From Varibaculum massiliense (GTDB lineage: Bacteria; Actinomycetota; Actinomycetes; Actinomycetales; Actinomycetaceae): a stretch of 64,000 bases of DNA. Below the pieces are notes generated by a model. The model saw nothing but the letters and a program-made list of their open reading frames with translations, did no database searches and was not told the origin of the DNA. The first letter of the stretch is position 1. The number at the start of each line of letters is the position of its first letter. The position numbers and the translations under genes were made by a program. This document shows positions 34,492 through 42,710 of this stretch, one piece after another. The stretch spans positions 1,860,001 to 1,924,000 of the forward strand of contig NZ_FNWI01000004.1 of the NCBI RefSeq assembly GCF_900106855.1, read 5' to 3'.

Positions 34492-35224
34492 TTTTCTCCG
34501 CCTCTGCGTAAAAATCGGGGAGCGTATCTTCGTTTGCAATGTCCTTGGCTATCTGCCCGGAAATCAAGGTGATAGTCCGGTCAATCAGGGGCGCCAGGAA
34601 ACCGTGTTCGTGTAGCACAATCAACATGGTCTTACCGGCCTCTTTGGCTTGCCCAATGGTTTTTGCCAGGCTCTGAGCGCTTTGACGATCCATGCCTGTC
34701 AAAGGTTCATCCATAATCAGGAACTCTGGGCTTCGTACCAGAGCGCGGGCAATTAAGACTCGCTGCTGTTGACCTCCCGACATGAACTGAAACTTTTTGC
34801 CAGCCGCTGCCGCTAATCCCACTTTTTCTAGGGCGTTTAGGGCGCGTTGCCGGTCTGATCGTTTCCCTCCGATGCGTCCTCGTCGCAGCAGTCCGGAGCG
34901 CACTACCTCCAGGGCGGTAGCCGGAACGGTCCCCAGCGCACTTTTGCGTTGGGGAACATATCCTACTTTTGCCAGGGCTTTAGGGTAATCCTTCTCGCCG
35001 GGGCAGGCGCCAAATATCTCTAGGCTCCCGGCGCTAACTGGGTTTAACCCTACGGCTGCGCGCACCAGAGTGGATTTTCCGGAGCCGTTTTCCCCGCATA
35101 GAGCCACCGTGGTGCCGGGGGTGATCTGCAGGTTAATGTTTTCCAGGATCAAATTGCCCTGTAGGGCGACAGATAAATCTGTCGCCCTAAAAGGTAGAGA
35201 TGTTTTGCTCTCAGTTACTGGCAT
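34475..35224 (-). CDS. znuC: Zn/Mn ABC transporter ATP-binding protein
   Basis: 249-residue ATPase driving metal import. Walker A 'CGENGSGKSTLVRAAVGL', Q-loop 'VGYVPQRKSALG', signature 'MSGGQQQRVLIARALV', Walker B 'PEFLIMDEPLTGMD' and the switch His in 'TMLIVLHEHGFL' are all intact. It overlaps the binding-protein gene by 10 nt and the permease by 17 nt, so the three genes form one operon. Confidence 0.92.
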   Translation of the reverse strand: MPVTESKTSLPFRATDLSVALQGNLILENINLQITPGTTVALCGENGSGKSTLVRAAVGLNPVSAGSLEIFGACPGEKDYPKALAKVGYVPQRKSALGTVPATALEVVRSGLLRRGRIGGKRSDRQRALNALEKVGLAAAAGKKFQFMSGGQQQRVLIARALVRSPEFLIMDEPLTGMDRQSAQSLAKTIGQAKEAGKTMLIVLHEHGFLAPLIDRTITLISGQIAKDIANEDTLPDFYAEAEKNDYSG

Positions 35225-36198
35225 TTCATCGCTTTACTCAGTTTTTCCAGGTTATCTTGCATTACCTGCAAGTAATCCCGGTTCTTATCTACTTGGATTT
35301 CCAAGGGGTCAAGTACCTCAGATTTAATCCCGAGTTGCTCGGCTAAAGTCTTGGTGTCTTTATCGCCGAGGGCGCTCTCTGAAAACAATACGTTTACTTT
35401 CTTGGCCTTGGCAATATTGGCCACTTCCTGTAGACGCGTAAGCGAAGTTTCGGCTTCAGGGTCGACCCCTTTTACTCCCACCTGCTCGAATCCGTAGCGG
35501 TCTGCCATGTATCCGTAGGCTTCATGCGCGGTAACTGCGGTAGGAGTGGCGCATTTAGCTAGACCAGTGCGATATTCCTTATCCAAGGTAGCTAGTTTGT
35601 CTTGCAGGGCTTTCCCGTTTTTCTTGAAAGTATCAGCGTGTTTGGGGGCGGCCTTGGTAAGGGTGGCAACCACTTGCGGCACAACTTGGGATAGGCGCTG
35701 GGGATCTAGCCAAAAGTGGGGGTCGAAAGCGCCATGATGGTGATGGTCGTGACCAGCTTCTTCGTGTTCGTCCTCGTGGTCTGCTTCATGCTCGCCCTCA
35801 TGGTCGTGTTCAGCTTCGTGTTCAGCCGCTTCTTCAGCAGAAAGTTTCTTGAGCTTCGCAGCCTTGGCTACATCCAAAGTGTTTTTAGGAGCTGCTTCTT
35901 TAACTGCATCATCAACGGCAGCCTGGAATCCAGATAAATAAATCAAGGCGTCAGCGCGAGACATAGTGGTGAGGTCTTTCGCGGATAGCTCTACCTCGTG
36001 GGCTTCCCCCGAGGGAGTCAGGTTGGTTACCTGCACCAAATCCCCGCCTACTTGGCTAGTTACGTACGCCAGGGGGTAGAAAGAAGCGACGGCATCTACT
36101 TTTCCGTTCTGCGCGCCCTTTGCCCCTGCAGAACAGCCAGTAAGCGCTAAAGCGCCGATAGCGGCGGCGCAAATTATTTTTTTTATTCCTTTTTGCAT
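35215..36198 (-). CDS. znuA: Zinc-binding lipoprotein of the ABC importer
   Basis: Cluster A-I metal-binding protein. The lipobox 'GALALTGCSAG' predicts a lipoprotein. Between the first and second metal ligands lies a long His/Asp/Glu-rich loop (EAEHDHEGEHEADHEDEHEE, then AGHDHHHHGAFDPHFWLDP), typical of zinc carriers. 'VTAHEAYGYMADRYGF' and 'LFSESALGDKDTKTLAEQLG' follow. ATG 36198 lies 7 nt after a TATATT box with no ribosome site, so a leaderless mRNA is predicted; a TTG two codons upstream is less likely. Confidence 0.92.
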   Translation of the reverse strand: MQKGIKKIICAAAIGALALTGCSAGAKGAQNGKVDAVASFYPLAYVTSQVGGDLVQVTNLTPSGEAHEVELSAKDLTTMSRADALIYLSGFQAAVDDAVKEAAPKNTLDVAKAAKLKKLSAEEAAEHEAEHDHEGEHEADHEDEHEEAGHDHHHHGAFDPHFWLDPQRLSQVVPQVVATLTKAAPKHADTFKKNGKALQDKLATLDKEYRTGLAKCATPTAVTAHEAYGYMADRYGFEQVGVKGVDPEAETSLTRLQEVANIAKAKKVNVLFSESALGDKDTKTLAEQLGIKSEVLDPLEIQVDKNRDYLQVMQDNLEKLSKAMKCQ

Positions 36199-36205
36199 AA
36201 CCAAA

Positions 36206-36235
36206 AATATAAACGATAACCGTTCTCAAAAGCAA
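36206..36235 (-). promoter_or_regulatory. znuA promoter with imperfect palindrome in the spacer (candidate Zur operator)
   Basis: On the minus strand -35 TTGCTT (36230-36235), an 18-bp spacer, and -10 TATATT (36206-36211), 7 nt before the ATG. The spacer holds AACGGTTATCGTT (36212-36224), an imperfect palindrome with AACG/CGTT arms. Its place fits repression by a zinc-sensing Fur-family regulator; the regulator is inferred from the genes it controls. Confidence 0.6.
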
Positions 36236-36429
36236 GATGTTGGTGTTGTTGGGGACGCGAAAGAAAACTCCAGGTAAGCCCGAGGAAACTAGTTTTTCTG
36301 TCTTCGCTTCCTGCTTTTTAGAGTTGTAAATCACGCTCAGGCGTTCCAGTTCTCGCAAAATGAGCCAAGCCGGTAGAATCTGGGGAGGTAGCGCCTTGGC
36401 GCAATAAGTTGAGTTAAGGAGACAGAACA

Positions 36430-37824
36430 GTGGCTGAAACGCCCTCGAAGTTAGATAGCGTAATCAATCTGGCAAAGCGGCGTGGCTTTGTCTATCCCTG
36501 CGGTGAAATCTATGGCGGAACCCGTTCTGCCTGGGATTATGGTCCCTTAGGGGTAGAGCTAAAAGAGAATATTAAGCGCCAATGGTGGAATCGGATAGTG
36601 CGCTCCCGTGCCGATGTAGTCGGACTGGATTCCTCAGTTATCTTACCTTCCAAGGTCTGGGAAGCCTCCGGTCACCTGAAAGCCTTTACTGATCCTTTGA
36701 TTGAATGCACCGCTTGCCATACTCGCCACCGTGAAGATGACCTGCAGGAGGCCTACGCAGAAAAACACCAACTGCCCTCTGCTGATGAGGTATCGATGCA
36801 GGATGTGCCGTGCCCGGCTTGTGGCAAGCGCGGACAGTGGACGGAGCCGCGCGCCTTCTCGGGGCTGCTAAAAACCTTCCTGGGACCGGTAGATGATGAG
36901 AAAGGCTTGCACTTCCTGCGGCCAGAGACTGCGCAAGGGATTTTCATTAACTTTGCAAATGTGATGTCCTCTGCCCGGATGAAACCGCCCTTTGGGATTG
37001 GACAAATCGGGAAATCCTTCCGTAACGAAATCACCCCTGGAAACTTCATTTTCCGCACCCGCGAGTTCGAACAGATGGAACTAGAGTTCTTCGTAGAACC
37101 CGGCACCGATGAAGAATGGCACCAGTACTGGATTGATGAACGTCTTGATTGGTACCGTAACCTGGGGATTAGCGCAGATAACCTGCGTCTATACGAGCAC
37201 CCGAAAGAAAAACTTTCTCACTACTCCAAGCGCACTGTTGATATCGAGTACGCCTTCGGATTCCAGGGATCGAAGTGGGGCGAGCTCGAGGGGATCGCTA
37301 ATCGTACCGACTATGACCTGGGGGTACATCAACAGGCTTCGGGCAAGAATTTGGATTACTTTGACCAGGCGAAGGGGGAGCGTTGGACTCCCTACGTAAT
37401 TGAGCCTTCCGCTGGTCTAACCCGTTCCTTGATGGCGTTTATGGTAGAGGCCTATAACGAGGACGAAGCCCCCAACGCTAAGGGAGGAGTGGATAAACGC
37501 ACGGTACTGCGCCTGGATCCGCGCCTCGCCCCGGTAAAAGTCGCAGTGCTGCCACTTTCACGTAAAGACGAACTAACCGGTCCGGCGCAAGAGATCGCTC
37601 AAGAACTGCGGGCGAACTGGAATATCGAATACGACCAGGCCGGACAGGTGGGTAGGCGTTATCGCCGTCAAGACGAAATCGGTACTCCCTTCTGTGTTAC
37701 CTACGATTTCCAGTCCGCGGATGACCAGTGCGTAACCGTGCGTGAACGTGATTCCATGCAGCAAGAACGGGTAAAAATTGCGGAGCTAACTAACTATTTA
37801 GCAACGCGCCTGTTGGGCTGCTAA
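36430..37824 (+). CDS. glyS: Glycyl-tRNA synthetase (dimeric class II)
   Basis: Charges tRNA-Gly. '[20 protein letters not shown]' at the N-terminus; zinc-type cysteines in '[13 protein letters not shown]' and '[10 protein letters not shown]'; motif 2 in '[20 protein letters not shown]' followed by '[11 protein letters not shown]'; motif 3 in '[18 protein letters not shown]'. 464 residues, normal for the homodimeric type. GTG 36430 follows AAGGAGACAGAAC. A TAGAAT box at 36374-36379 is a likely -10. Divergent from znuA. Confidence 0.95.
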   Translation: MAETPSKLDSVINLAKRRGFVYPCGEIYGGTRSAWDYGPLGVELKENIKRQWWNRIVRSRADVVGLDSSVILPSKVWEASGHLKAFTDPLIECTACHTRHREDDLQEAYAEKHQLPSADEVSMQDVPCPACGKRGQWTEPRAFSGLLKTFLGPVDDEKGLHFLRPETAQGIFINFANVMSSARMKPPFGIGQIGKSFRNEITPGNFIFRTREFEQMELEFFVEPGTDEEWHQYWIDERLDWYRNLGISADNLRLYEHPKEKLSHYSKRTVDIEYAFGFQGSKWGELEGIANRTDYDLGVHQQASGKNLDYFDQAKGERWTPYVIEPSAGLTRSLMAFMVEAYNEDEAPNAKGGVDKRTVLRLDPRLAPVKVAVLPLSRKDELTGPAQEIAQELRANWNIEYDQAGQVGRRYRRQDEIGTPFCVTYDFQSADDQCVTVRERDSMQQERVKIAELTNYLATRLLGC

Positions 37825-37837
37825 AGGCGGGACGCGT

Positions 37838-39181
37838 TTGCACCAGCATATACGCCGTTCAGGTAATTCTCACCCGGATCCGCAGGCGCTACGCCGCGCG
37901 CGCCGCGTGCTAACTGCACTGATAGTGCCGGTTTTAGTGCTGATTATTATCGGTATTGTCACCCTCTATAGCCCGAATCCTTTAAGAGGCGCTAAACAGC
38001 AGTGGGCGCAGACGGGAGTAAATCGCATCAGCGGTCAGGTGACCGGTTTAGACGGGAAAAAATGCCTGATTGAGGGTCTGAAGATGCCGAAAGGAGCCGC
38101 TGACCCCACTAATGGGTTGCCAGAGACCCAACCCTTGGTGTGCGTGAAAGTCCTGGATGGACAGTGGAAGGATCACATCGTTCCAGTTCGGGTACCTGAA
38201 GAATCAAAGCCGGCGATTCGAATAGGAACCGCGGTATGGATGCTCTATGACACTGAAGCTATGGCAACCGGCACCCCCTTCTTGTTTACCGATATTAAAC
38301 GGGGTAATGCCCTGGCAATTATGGGACTGCTGTACGTGATAATTGTGGTGGCGGTAGCGGGTAGGCGCGGCTTCTTGGCGCTATTGGGGCTGGCGGCCTC
38401 CACGCTGGTGATTGTGTTCTTTATGCTGCCGGCGTTAATGGCCGGGAAACCGCCGATGTTGGTGACCTTGGCAGGGGTAGGAGCAATTATGTTCCTCTCG
38501 GTGTACCTGGCGCACGGGATTACTATCCGCACCACCACCGCACTCCTGGGAACCCTCTTAGGGCTGGTAGTGACGGTTCTTCTGGCATACGCGGGTACGC
38601 GGGCGGCGGGGCTTACCGGAGCTAGCGACGAGGACGCGTTGATTCTTGGCACCCAGCTACCAGCGTTGGTGCTGCCCTCCCTGTTTATGTGCGGAATCGT
38701 AGTCGCCGGTTTGGGTGCTTTAAATGACGTGACTATTACCCAGGCTTCTGCGGTTTGGGAACTGGATGAGGCTGACCCGCAAATGCCGCGGCGAAAACTG
38801 TTTTCGCGGGCAATGAGGATTGGGCGTGACCATATTGCCTCTACGGTTTATACCTTGGCTTTCGCCTATGTAGGTACGGCGCTGCCTACATTGATTTTGG
38901 CAATGTTATCCCAGCGCCCCTTCCTGGAGCTGCTGACGGTTTCGCAAATCGCGGAGGAAATCGTGCGCACCCTGGTGGCCTCAATTGGCTTGGTACTGGC
39001 GATTCCGGCGACTACAGTGGTGGGAACTTTCCTAGTGAAATTCGTGCGTGCCTCCTCCGGCCTAAACGAAAAACCTCGGGCATCCTCGCGGGTAGATACG
39101 GTGGAGTCTGCCTCAGTAGCTACCAAGATAGAGGACGAAGGGATTTTGCAAGCGGGCAAGGAGTCATCCCATGCCCACTAA
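37838..39181 (+). CDS. YibE/F-like membrane protein
   Basis: 447-residue integral membrane protein of the YibE/F family (function unknown). One N-terminal helix ('LTALIVPVLVLIIIGIVTLY'), an outside domain to about residue 150 ('VKVLDGQWKDHIVPVRVPEE'), then about seven helices with 'AIMGLLYVIIVVAVAGRRGF', 'GLAASTLVIVFFMLPAL' and 'CGIVVAGLGALNDVTITQAS', the last being a family hallmark. The start is probably TTG 37838, about 10 nt after AAAGG. Overlaps dus by 11 nt. Confidence 0.8.
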   Translation: MHQHIRRSGNSHPDPQALRRARRVLTALIVPVLVLIIIGIVTLYSPNPLRGAKQQWAQTGVNRISGQVTGLDGKKCLIEGLKMPKGAADPTNGLPETQPLVCVKVLDGQWKDHIVPVRVPEESKPAIRIGTAVWMLYDTEAMATGTPFLFTDIKRGNALAIMGLLYVIIVVAVAGRRGFLALLGLAASTLVIVFFMLPALMAGKPPMLVTLAGVGAIMFLSVYLAHGITIRTTTALLGTLLGLVVTVLLAYAGTRAAGLTGASDEDALILGTQLPALVLPSLFMCGIVVAGLGALNDVTITQASAVWELDEADPQMPRRKLFSRAMRIGRDHIASTVYTLAFAYVGTALPTLILAMLSQRPFLELLTVSQIAEEIVRTLVASIGLVLAIPATTVVGTFLVKFVRASSGLNEKPRASSRVDTVESASVATKIEDEGILQAGKESSHAH

Positions 39182-40385
39182 ACTGGGGGAAATCACGGTT
39201 GGCACCCCCATCGCCCTGGCGCCGATGGCGGGAGTAACCAACGCTCCTTTTCGCCGGATTTGCCGAGACCAGGCGGTGCAAGCGTTAAAAGATTTAGGGA
39301 TTACCGCTACTGACGGGGCAGCCAGTGGACTGTATGTTTGTGAAATGATTACTGCCCGCGCCCTGGTGGAAGGCAATTCGCGCACTCTAGCTTTAATTAA
39401 ACCAGACCCGAAAGAGACGTTTCGTTCGGTGCAGTTGCACGGGGTGGATCCGGAAACTATGTATCGAGGTGCCCGGATGTTGGTGCGTCAGGGCCTGGCC
39501 GATCACCTGGATATTAACTTTGGCTGCCCGGTGCCTAAAGTGACCCGCAAGGGTGCGGGGGCAGCTTTGCCTTGGAAAATAGAGCGCTTTGGGCAGATAG
39601 TGGCGGCAGTGGTTGCCGGGGCAAGGAAGGGGGAGAAAGATTCTCCGCGGGGCCAGTCCGTGCCGGTGACTGCCAAGATTCGCATCGGGATAGACGCCGA
39701 TCACGAGACCTATCGGGATGCTGGCAAACTGGCACAAAAAGTAGGGGCGAGTGCCGTGGTGCTGCATGGACGCAGCGCCAATCAATACTATTCCGGCAGT
39801 GCAAATTGGGAAGCCATCGCGCAGCTGCGACAAGATTTAGAAATCCCGGTTTGGGGAAATGGCGATATTTTTTCCGCCGAGGATGCTCTAGCGATGTTTG
39901 CGCAAACCGGTTGCGCGGGGGTAGAGATTGGTCGCGGATGTCAGGGAAGACCGTGGCTATTTTATGACCTAGCCAGCGCGCTTAACGGTTCGGATAATCG
40001 CGCCCGTCCCAACCTGGGCCAAGTGTGTGAAATGGCGTTGCGACACACCCAGATGCTTAGTTCTTGGATGGGCAACGAGGAACGCGCCCTGCGGGATATG
40101 CGCAAACACCTGGGGTGGTATTTTCGGGGCTTCGCGGTTGGGGGAGACTTCCGCCGCGCCCTCACCAGTGCTAATAGTATGCAAGAGTTAGAGCAACTGT
40201 TTTCTACCCTGGATCCGTCTTTGCCTTACCCTCCGGCCGCCGAGGGGAAACGTGGACGGCGGGGCAACCCCCGCAAAACCCATTTACCGGAAGGGTGGCT
40301 AGCTACCAGAGAGGTAGACGCGGCTGCTGCCCGCATCCTGGAGGCAGCGAAGCTGGATACTTCTCTAGATGAAGGCGGCTATTAA
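39171..40385 (+). CDS. dus: tRNA-dihydrouridine synthase
   Basis: FMN enzyme reducing uridines in the tRNA D-loop. 'GTPIALAPMAGVTNAPFRRI' binds FMN; 'DLNFGCP'-type motif is 'HLDINFGCPVPKVTRKGAGA' with the catalytic Cys; 'VTAKIRIGIDADHETY', 'VVLHGRSANQYYSG', 'PVWGNGDIFSAEDAL' and 'GVEIGRGCQGRPWLF' follow. 404 residues, DusB-like. Translationally coupled to the YibE/F gene. Confidence 0.93.
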   Translation: MPTKLGEITVGTPIALAPMAGVTNAPFRRICRDQAVQALKDLGITATDGAASGLYVCEMITARALVEGNSRTLALIKPDPKETFRSVQLHGVDPETMYRGARMLVRQGLADHLDINFGCPVPKVTRKGAGAALPWKIERFGQIVAAVVAGARKGEKDSPRGQSVPVTAKIRIGIDADHETYRDAGKLAQKVGASAVVLHGRSANQYYSGSANWEAIAQLRQDLEIPVWGNGDIFSAEDALAMFAQTGCAGVEIGRGCQGRPWLFYDLASALNGSDNRARPNLGQVCEMALRHTQMLSSWMGNEERALRDMRKHLGWYFRGFAVGGDFRRALTSANSMQELEQLFSTLDPSLPYPPAAEGKRGRRGNPRKTHLPEGWLATREVDAAAARILEAAKLDTSLDEGGY

Positions 40386-40407
40386 AGGTAAATACCTGCA
40401 TACAGGC

Positions 40408-40413
40408 TAGAGT
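40408..40413 (+). promoter_or_regulatory. Leaderless -10 box (TAGAGT) for dgt
   Basis: TAGAGT ends 7 nt before ATG 40421. This spacing decides the ATG over the in-frame GTG at 40412, which lies inside the box. Confidence 0.45.
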
Positions 40414-40420
40414 GAAAGAT

Positions 40421-41674
40421 ATGGAAACCGCGCCCTATTCTCCCCGTGACCGCGAACGCTATCAGGCGGAGCCGCCCAAATCATCACATCGCACCGAGTT
40501 TGCCCGGGATCGCGCCCGGATTATGTATTCTTCGGCGCTGCGCCGCCTGGGCGCCAAAACCCAGGTGCTCGGGCCAGCGACTGATTCTTTTATCCGTACC
40601 CGGCTTACCCACTCCATAGAGGTTTCCCAGGTAGGTAGGTCAATCGCGCAAGAAATGGGGTGCGAGCCCGATATCGTGGATGCCGCTTGCCAAGCCCATG
40701 ACCTGGGGCATCCTCCTTTTGGGCATAACGGCGAAAAAGCCCTCGATCAAGTAGCCACAGATATTGGGGGTTTTGAGGGGAATGCGCAAACGTTCCGTCT
40801 GCTTACCCGGCTGGAGCCGAAAGTGATCAGCGCGGAAGGGCATCCTCTGGGGCTAAATCTCACCCGCGCCACCCTGGATGCGGTTTGTAAATATCCTTGG
40901 CTCAAAGGTCAGGGCGCGAACAGCGAGTATTCGCGTAAAAAATACAATTGCTACCGCGAAGATGCCCCGGTTTTTAACTGGATGCGCAAATTTTCTCCCC
41001 CGCATCAACGCTGCCTAGAAGCACAAATCATGGATATTTCCGATGACATCGCTTATTCCGTGCATGACATCGAGGACGGTATCCAAACCGGCGAGCTAGA
41101 CCCGGCTACCTTGGGAGATAGTAAATCTTTAGAGCTGGTATTTGAAACCACGACTGCATGGTACGGGGATGCCTCGGGGAATGAACTAGAAAACGCCTGG
41201 CAACGGATTCGGGCTCTGCCACAGTGGCTGGCTAGTTTCGATGGCTCCTATCGGGATATGGCGCGGCTAAAAAATATGACTTCCCAATTGATAGGGCGCT
41301 TTTGCTCGGCGGTATCTTGCGCTACTTTGCAGGCGGCAGGAAACGGTCCCCTGCACCGCTACGATGCCGATTTAGTTATTCCGCAGGATACCCTCGCCGA
41401 AATCAAGCTCCTCAAAGGGATAGCTGCCGCCTATATGATGGTCCCGCGGGAAACTGAACCTATCTATTTGGCGCAACGCACCACAATCTTTGAACTTGCC
41501 GATGCCCTCTGGGAACGCCCGGACGAGCTGGAAGAACCACATCGTTCTGCTTGGCGGGAGGCAGAAAGCGATGATGGCAGGCGGCGAGCCTTAGTTGATC
41601 AAATCGCCTCTTTGACCGACACTACCGCTAATCAGTGGCACGCGCGCCTGTGCGGCATGTTCCGCTCCCTCTAG
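40421..41674 (+). CDS. dgt: dGTP triphosphohydrolase-like HD-domain protein
   Basis: Hydrolyses dNTPs to nucleoside and triphosphate in the Dgt family. The HD metal motif is complete: 'RTRLTHSIEVSQVGRSIA', 'AACQAHDLGHPPFGHNGEKA' and 'IMDISDDIAYSVHDIEDGI'. About 417 residues from ATG 40421, usual length for the type 2 subfamily. Often near dus and dnaG in actinobacteria, as here. Confidence 0.9.
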   Translation: METAPYSPRDRERYQAEPPKSSHRTEFARDRARIMYSSALRRLGAKTQVLGPATDSFIRTRLTHSIEVSQVGRSIAQEMGCEPDIVDAACQAHDLGHPPFGHNGEKALDQVATDIGGFEGNAQTFRLLTRLEPKVISAEGHPLGLNLTRATLDAVCKYPWLKGQGANSEYSRKKYNCYREDAPVFNWMRKFSPPHQRCLEAQIMDISDDIAYSVHDIEDGIQTGELDPATLGDSKSLELVFETTTAWYGDASGNELENAWQRIRALPQWLASFDGSYRDMARLKNMTSQLIGRFCSAVSCATLQAAGNGPLHRYDADLVIPQDTLAEIKLLKGIAAAYMMVPRETEPIYLAQRTTIFELADALWERPDELEEPHRSAWREAESDDGRRRALVDQIASLTDTTANQWHARLCGMFRSL

Positions 41675-41895
41675 CGTCAAAAATCAACTGGGTGGGATAG
41701 ATACGATTTTTAGCCAGCGGTAGCGTAAAAATATTTTGTAATTACTTGGTGTAGCTTGCTCTGCCCATTTATTAAAACGGTAATAACTGCTTAGCTGACA
41801 CTAGCTGGAATCCGTCTATCCTTCTGCGAAAAGCTGCGGCAGACAATAATTTATGGACGGTAAATTTCTCCAATCTTGCTCTAGGTTTTAGATTC

Positions 41896-41934
41896 TTGAC
41901 AAAAAGCTCGGGGGGGGGGGGGCAGACTTATAAA
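41896..41934 (+). promoter_or_regulatory. Promoter-like elements interrupted by a G13 tract
   Basis: TTGACA (41896-41901) and TATAAA (41929-41934) are good -35/-10 matches but lie 27 bp apart because of 13 consecutive G (41910-41922). Loss or gain of G residues would alter the spacing, as in known phase-variable promoters. Whether this TTGACA is really the -35 is uncertain. Confidence 0.5.
41910..41922 (+). repeat. Homopolymer of 13 G
   Basis: Longest homopolymer noticed in the window. Such tracts slip readily during replication; its position just before an exported-protein gene is unlikely to be neutral. The exact length may also vary within the sample or through sequencing error. Confidence 0.9.
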
Positions 41935-41970
41935 GAATCTCTTTATTTGTTAGCCCCTGGAGGAGGAGCA

Positions 41971-42546
41971 ATGGAAGAAAAGAAAAAGAAACGCTGGCCA
42001 TGGATAGTAGGCGCTATCGTCCTGGTAGTGGCGATTGCCGGCTTTTTTGGTGGTAATAAGGGTAACAGCGGAGAGTCGGCTCAAACCAATTCGGCTGCGC
42101 AGACTCAAAATAGTAAGGCTGCTGAAACAAAGGAAGAAGAGTCTTACTCTCTAGGAAAAGAATTCAAAGTCGGAGATTGGACTGTCACAGTTGTTTCGGT
42201 TGATGAACCGGTATCTGACGTGGGTAAAAATGAGTTTGCTGAAGGAGCCAAAGCCCAGGGGCATTTTATTCCGGTTAAAATGAAAGCCAAAAATGATGGC
42301 TCTAAGTCCGCTATTTTCTTTGCAGACAGTGTGAAGCTAAAAGATAGTGATGGTAAAGAGTTTTCCTACAGCAGCGACGCCGCAATTTGGGGAACTGAGC
42401 AGGGGGGAATGATCTTAGAAGATGTTAACCCCGGAAATACGGTTGAGGGTGTGCTTTGGTTTGATACTCCAACTGATGCAAGTATCTCGGAAGTCGTTTT
42501 CAGTGGCGGGTTGCTAGATAAATCTGTGAGTGTTCCCGTCAAATAG
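41971..42546 (+). CDS. DUF4352-like membrane-anchored extracellular protein
   Basis: 191 residues from ATG 41971, with a very strong GGAGGAGGA ribosome site. The N-terminus KKKKRWPWIVGAIVLVVAIAGFF is a lysine-rich cytosolic end plus one membrane anchor; a Ser/Asn/Gln/Ala linker follows (residues of about 32-60). The outside domain ('GKEFKVGDWTVTVVSVDEPV', 'FIPVKMKAKNDGSKSA', 'DVNPGNTVEGVLWFDTP') matches the Telokin-like/DUF4352 beta-sandwich. Function unknown. The frame extends upstream through the G tract to TTG 41896, but that codon has no ribosome site. Followed by a strong terminator, so it is a single-gene unit. Confidence 0.8.
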   Translation: MEEKKKKRWPWIVGAIVLVVAIAGFFGGNKGNSGESAQTNSAAQTQNSKAAETKEEESYSLGKEFKVGDWTVTVVSVDEPVSDVGKNEFAEGAKAQGHFIPVKMKAKNDGSKSAIFFADSVKLKDSDGKEFSYSSDAAIWGTEQGGMILEDVNPGNTVEGVLWFDTPTDASISEVVFSGGLLDKSVSVPVK

Positions 42547-42572
42547 AAATAGTTGCTAAGTAAACAGATTTT

Positions 42573-42602
42573 GCCTTCGCCGCGAAAAGTCGCGGCGAAG
42601 GC
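42573..42602 (+). terminator. Intrinsic terminator of the DUF4352 gene
   Basis: GCCTTCGCCGCG (42573-42584), loop AAAAGT, CGCGGCGAAGGC (42591-42602), followed by TCTTTACTTT. Perfect 12-bp GC-rich stem 26 nt after the stop. Confidence 0.8.
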
Positions 42603-42698
42603 TCTTTACTTTCCTGCATCAAAAGCAGATACGTGGTTGAAAACTGCCCGCCTAATGGTCAAAGAAAATAAGCGTAGGTTTACGTGCCCGCCCTCGCC

Positions 42699-42704
42699 TA
42701 TGAT
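42699..42704 (+). promoter_or_regulatory. Leaderless -10 box (TATGAT) for dnaG
   Basis: TATGAT ends 6 nt before ATG 42711; no ribosome site is present. Confidence 0.5.
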
Positions 42705-42710
42705 TGAGAC

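Larger units (their letters stand above)
41675..41970. other. 296-bp intergenic region with poly-G promoter tract
   Basis: AT-rich non-coding DNA between dgt and the DUF4352 gene. No tRNA, terminator or coding frame was recognised in 41675-41890. The last 80 nt hold a TTGACA, a 13-G run, a TATAAA and a strong ribosome site, annotated separately. Confidence 0.6.

Noticed and set aside
41896-41970. N-terminal extension of the DUF4352 protein from TTG 41896 through the G tract
   Set aside because: No ribosome site before the TTG, while ATG 41971 has GGAGGAGGA; kept only as a side possibility.
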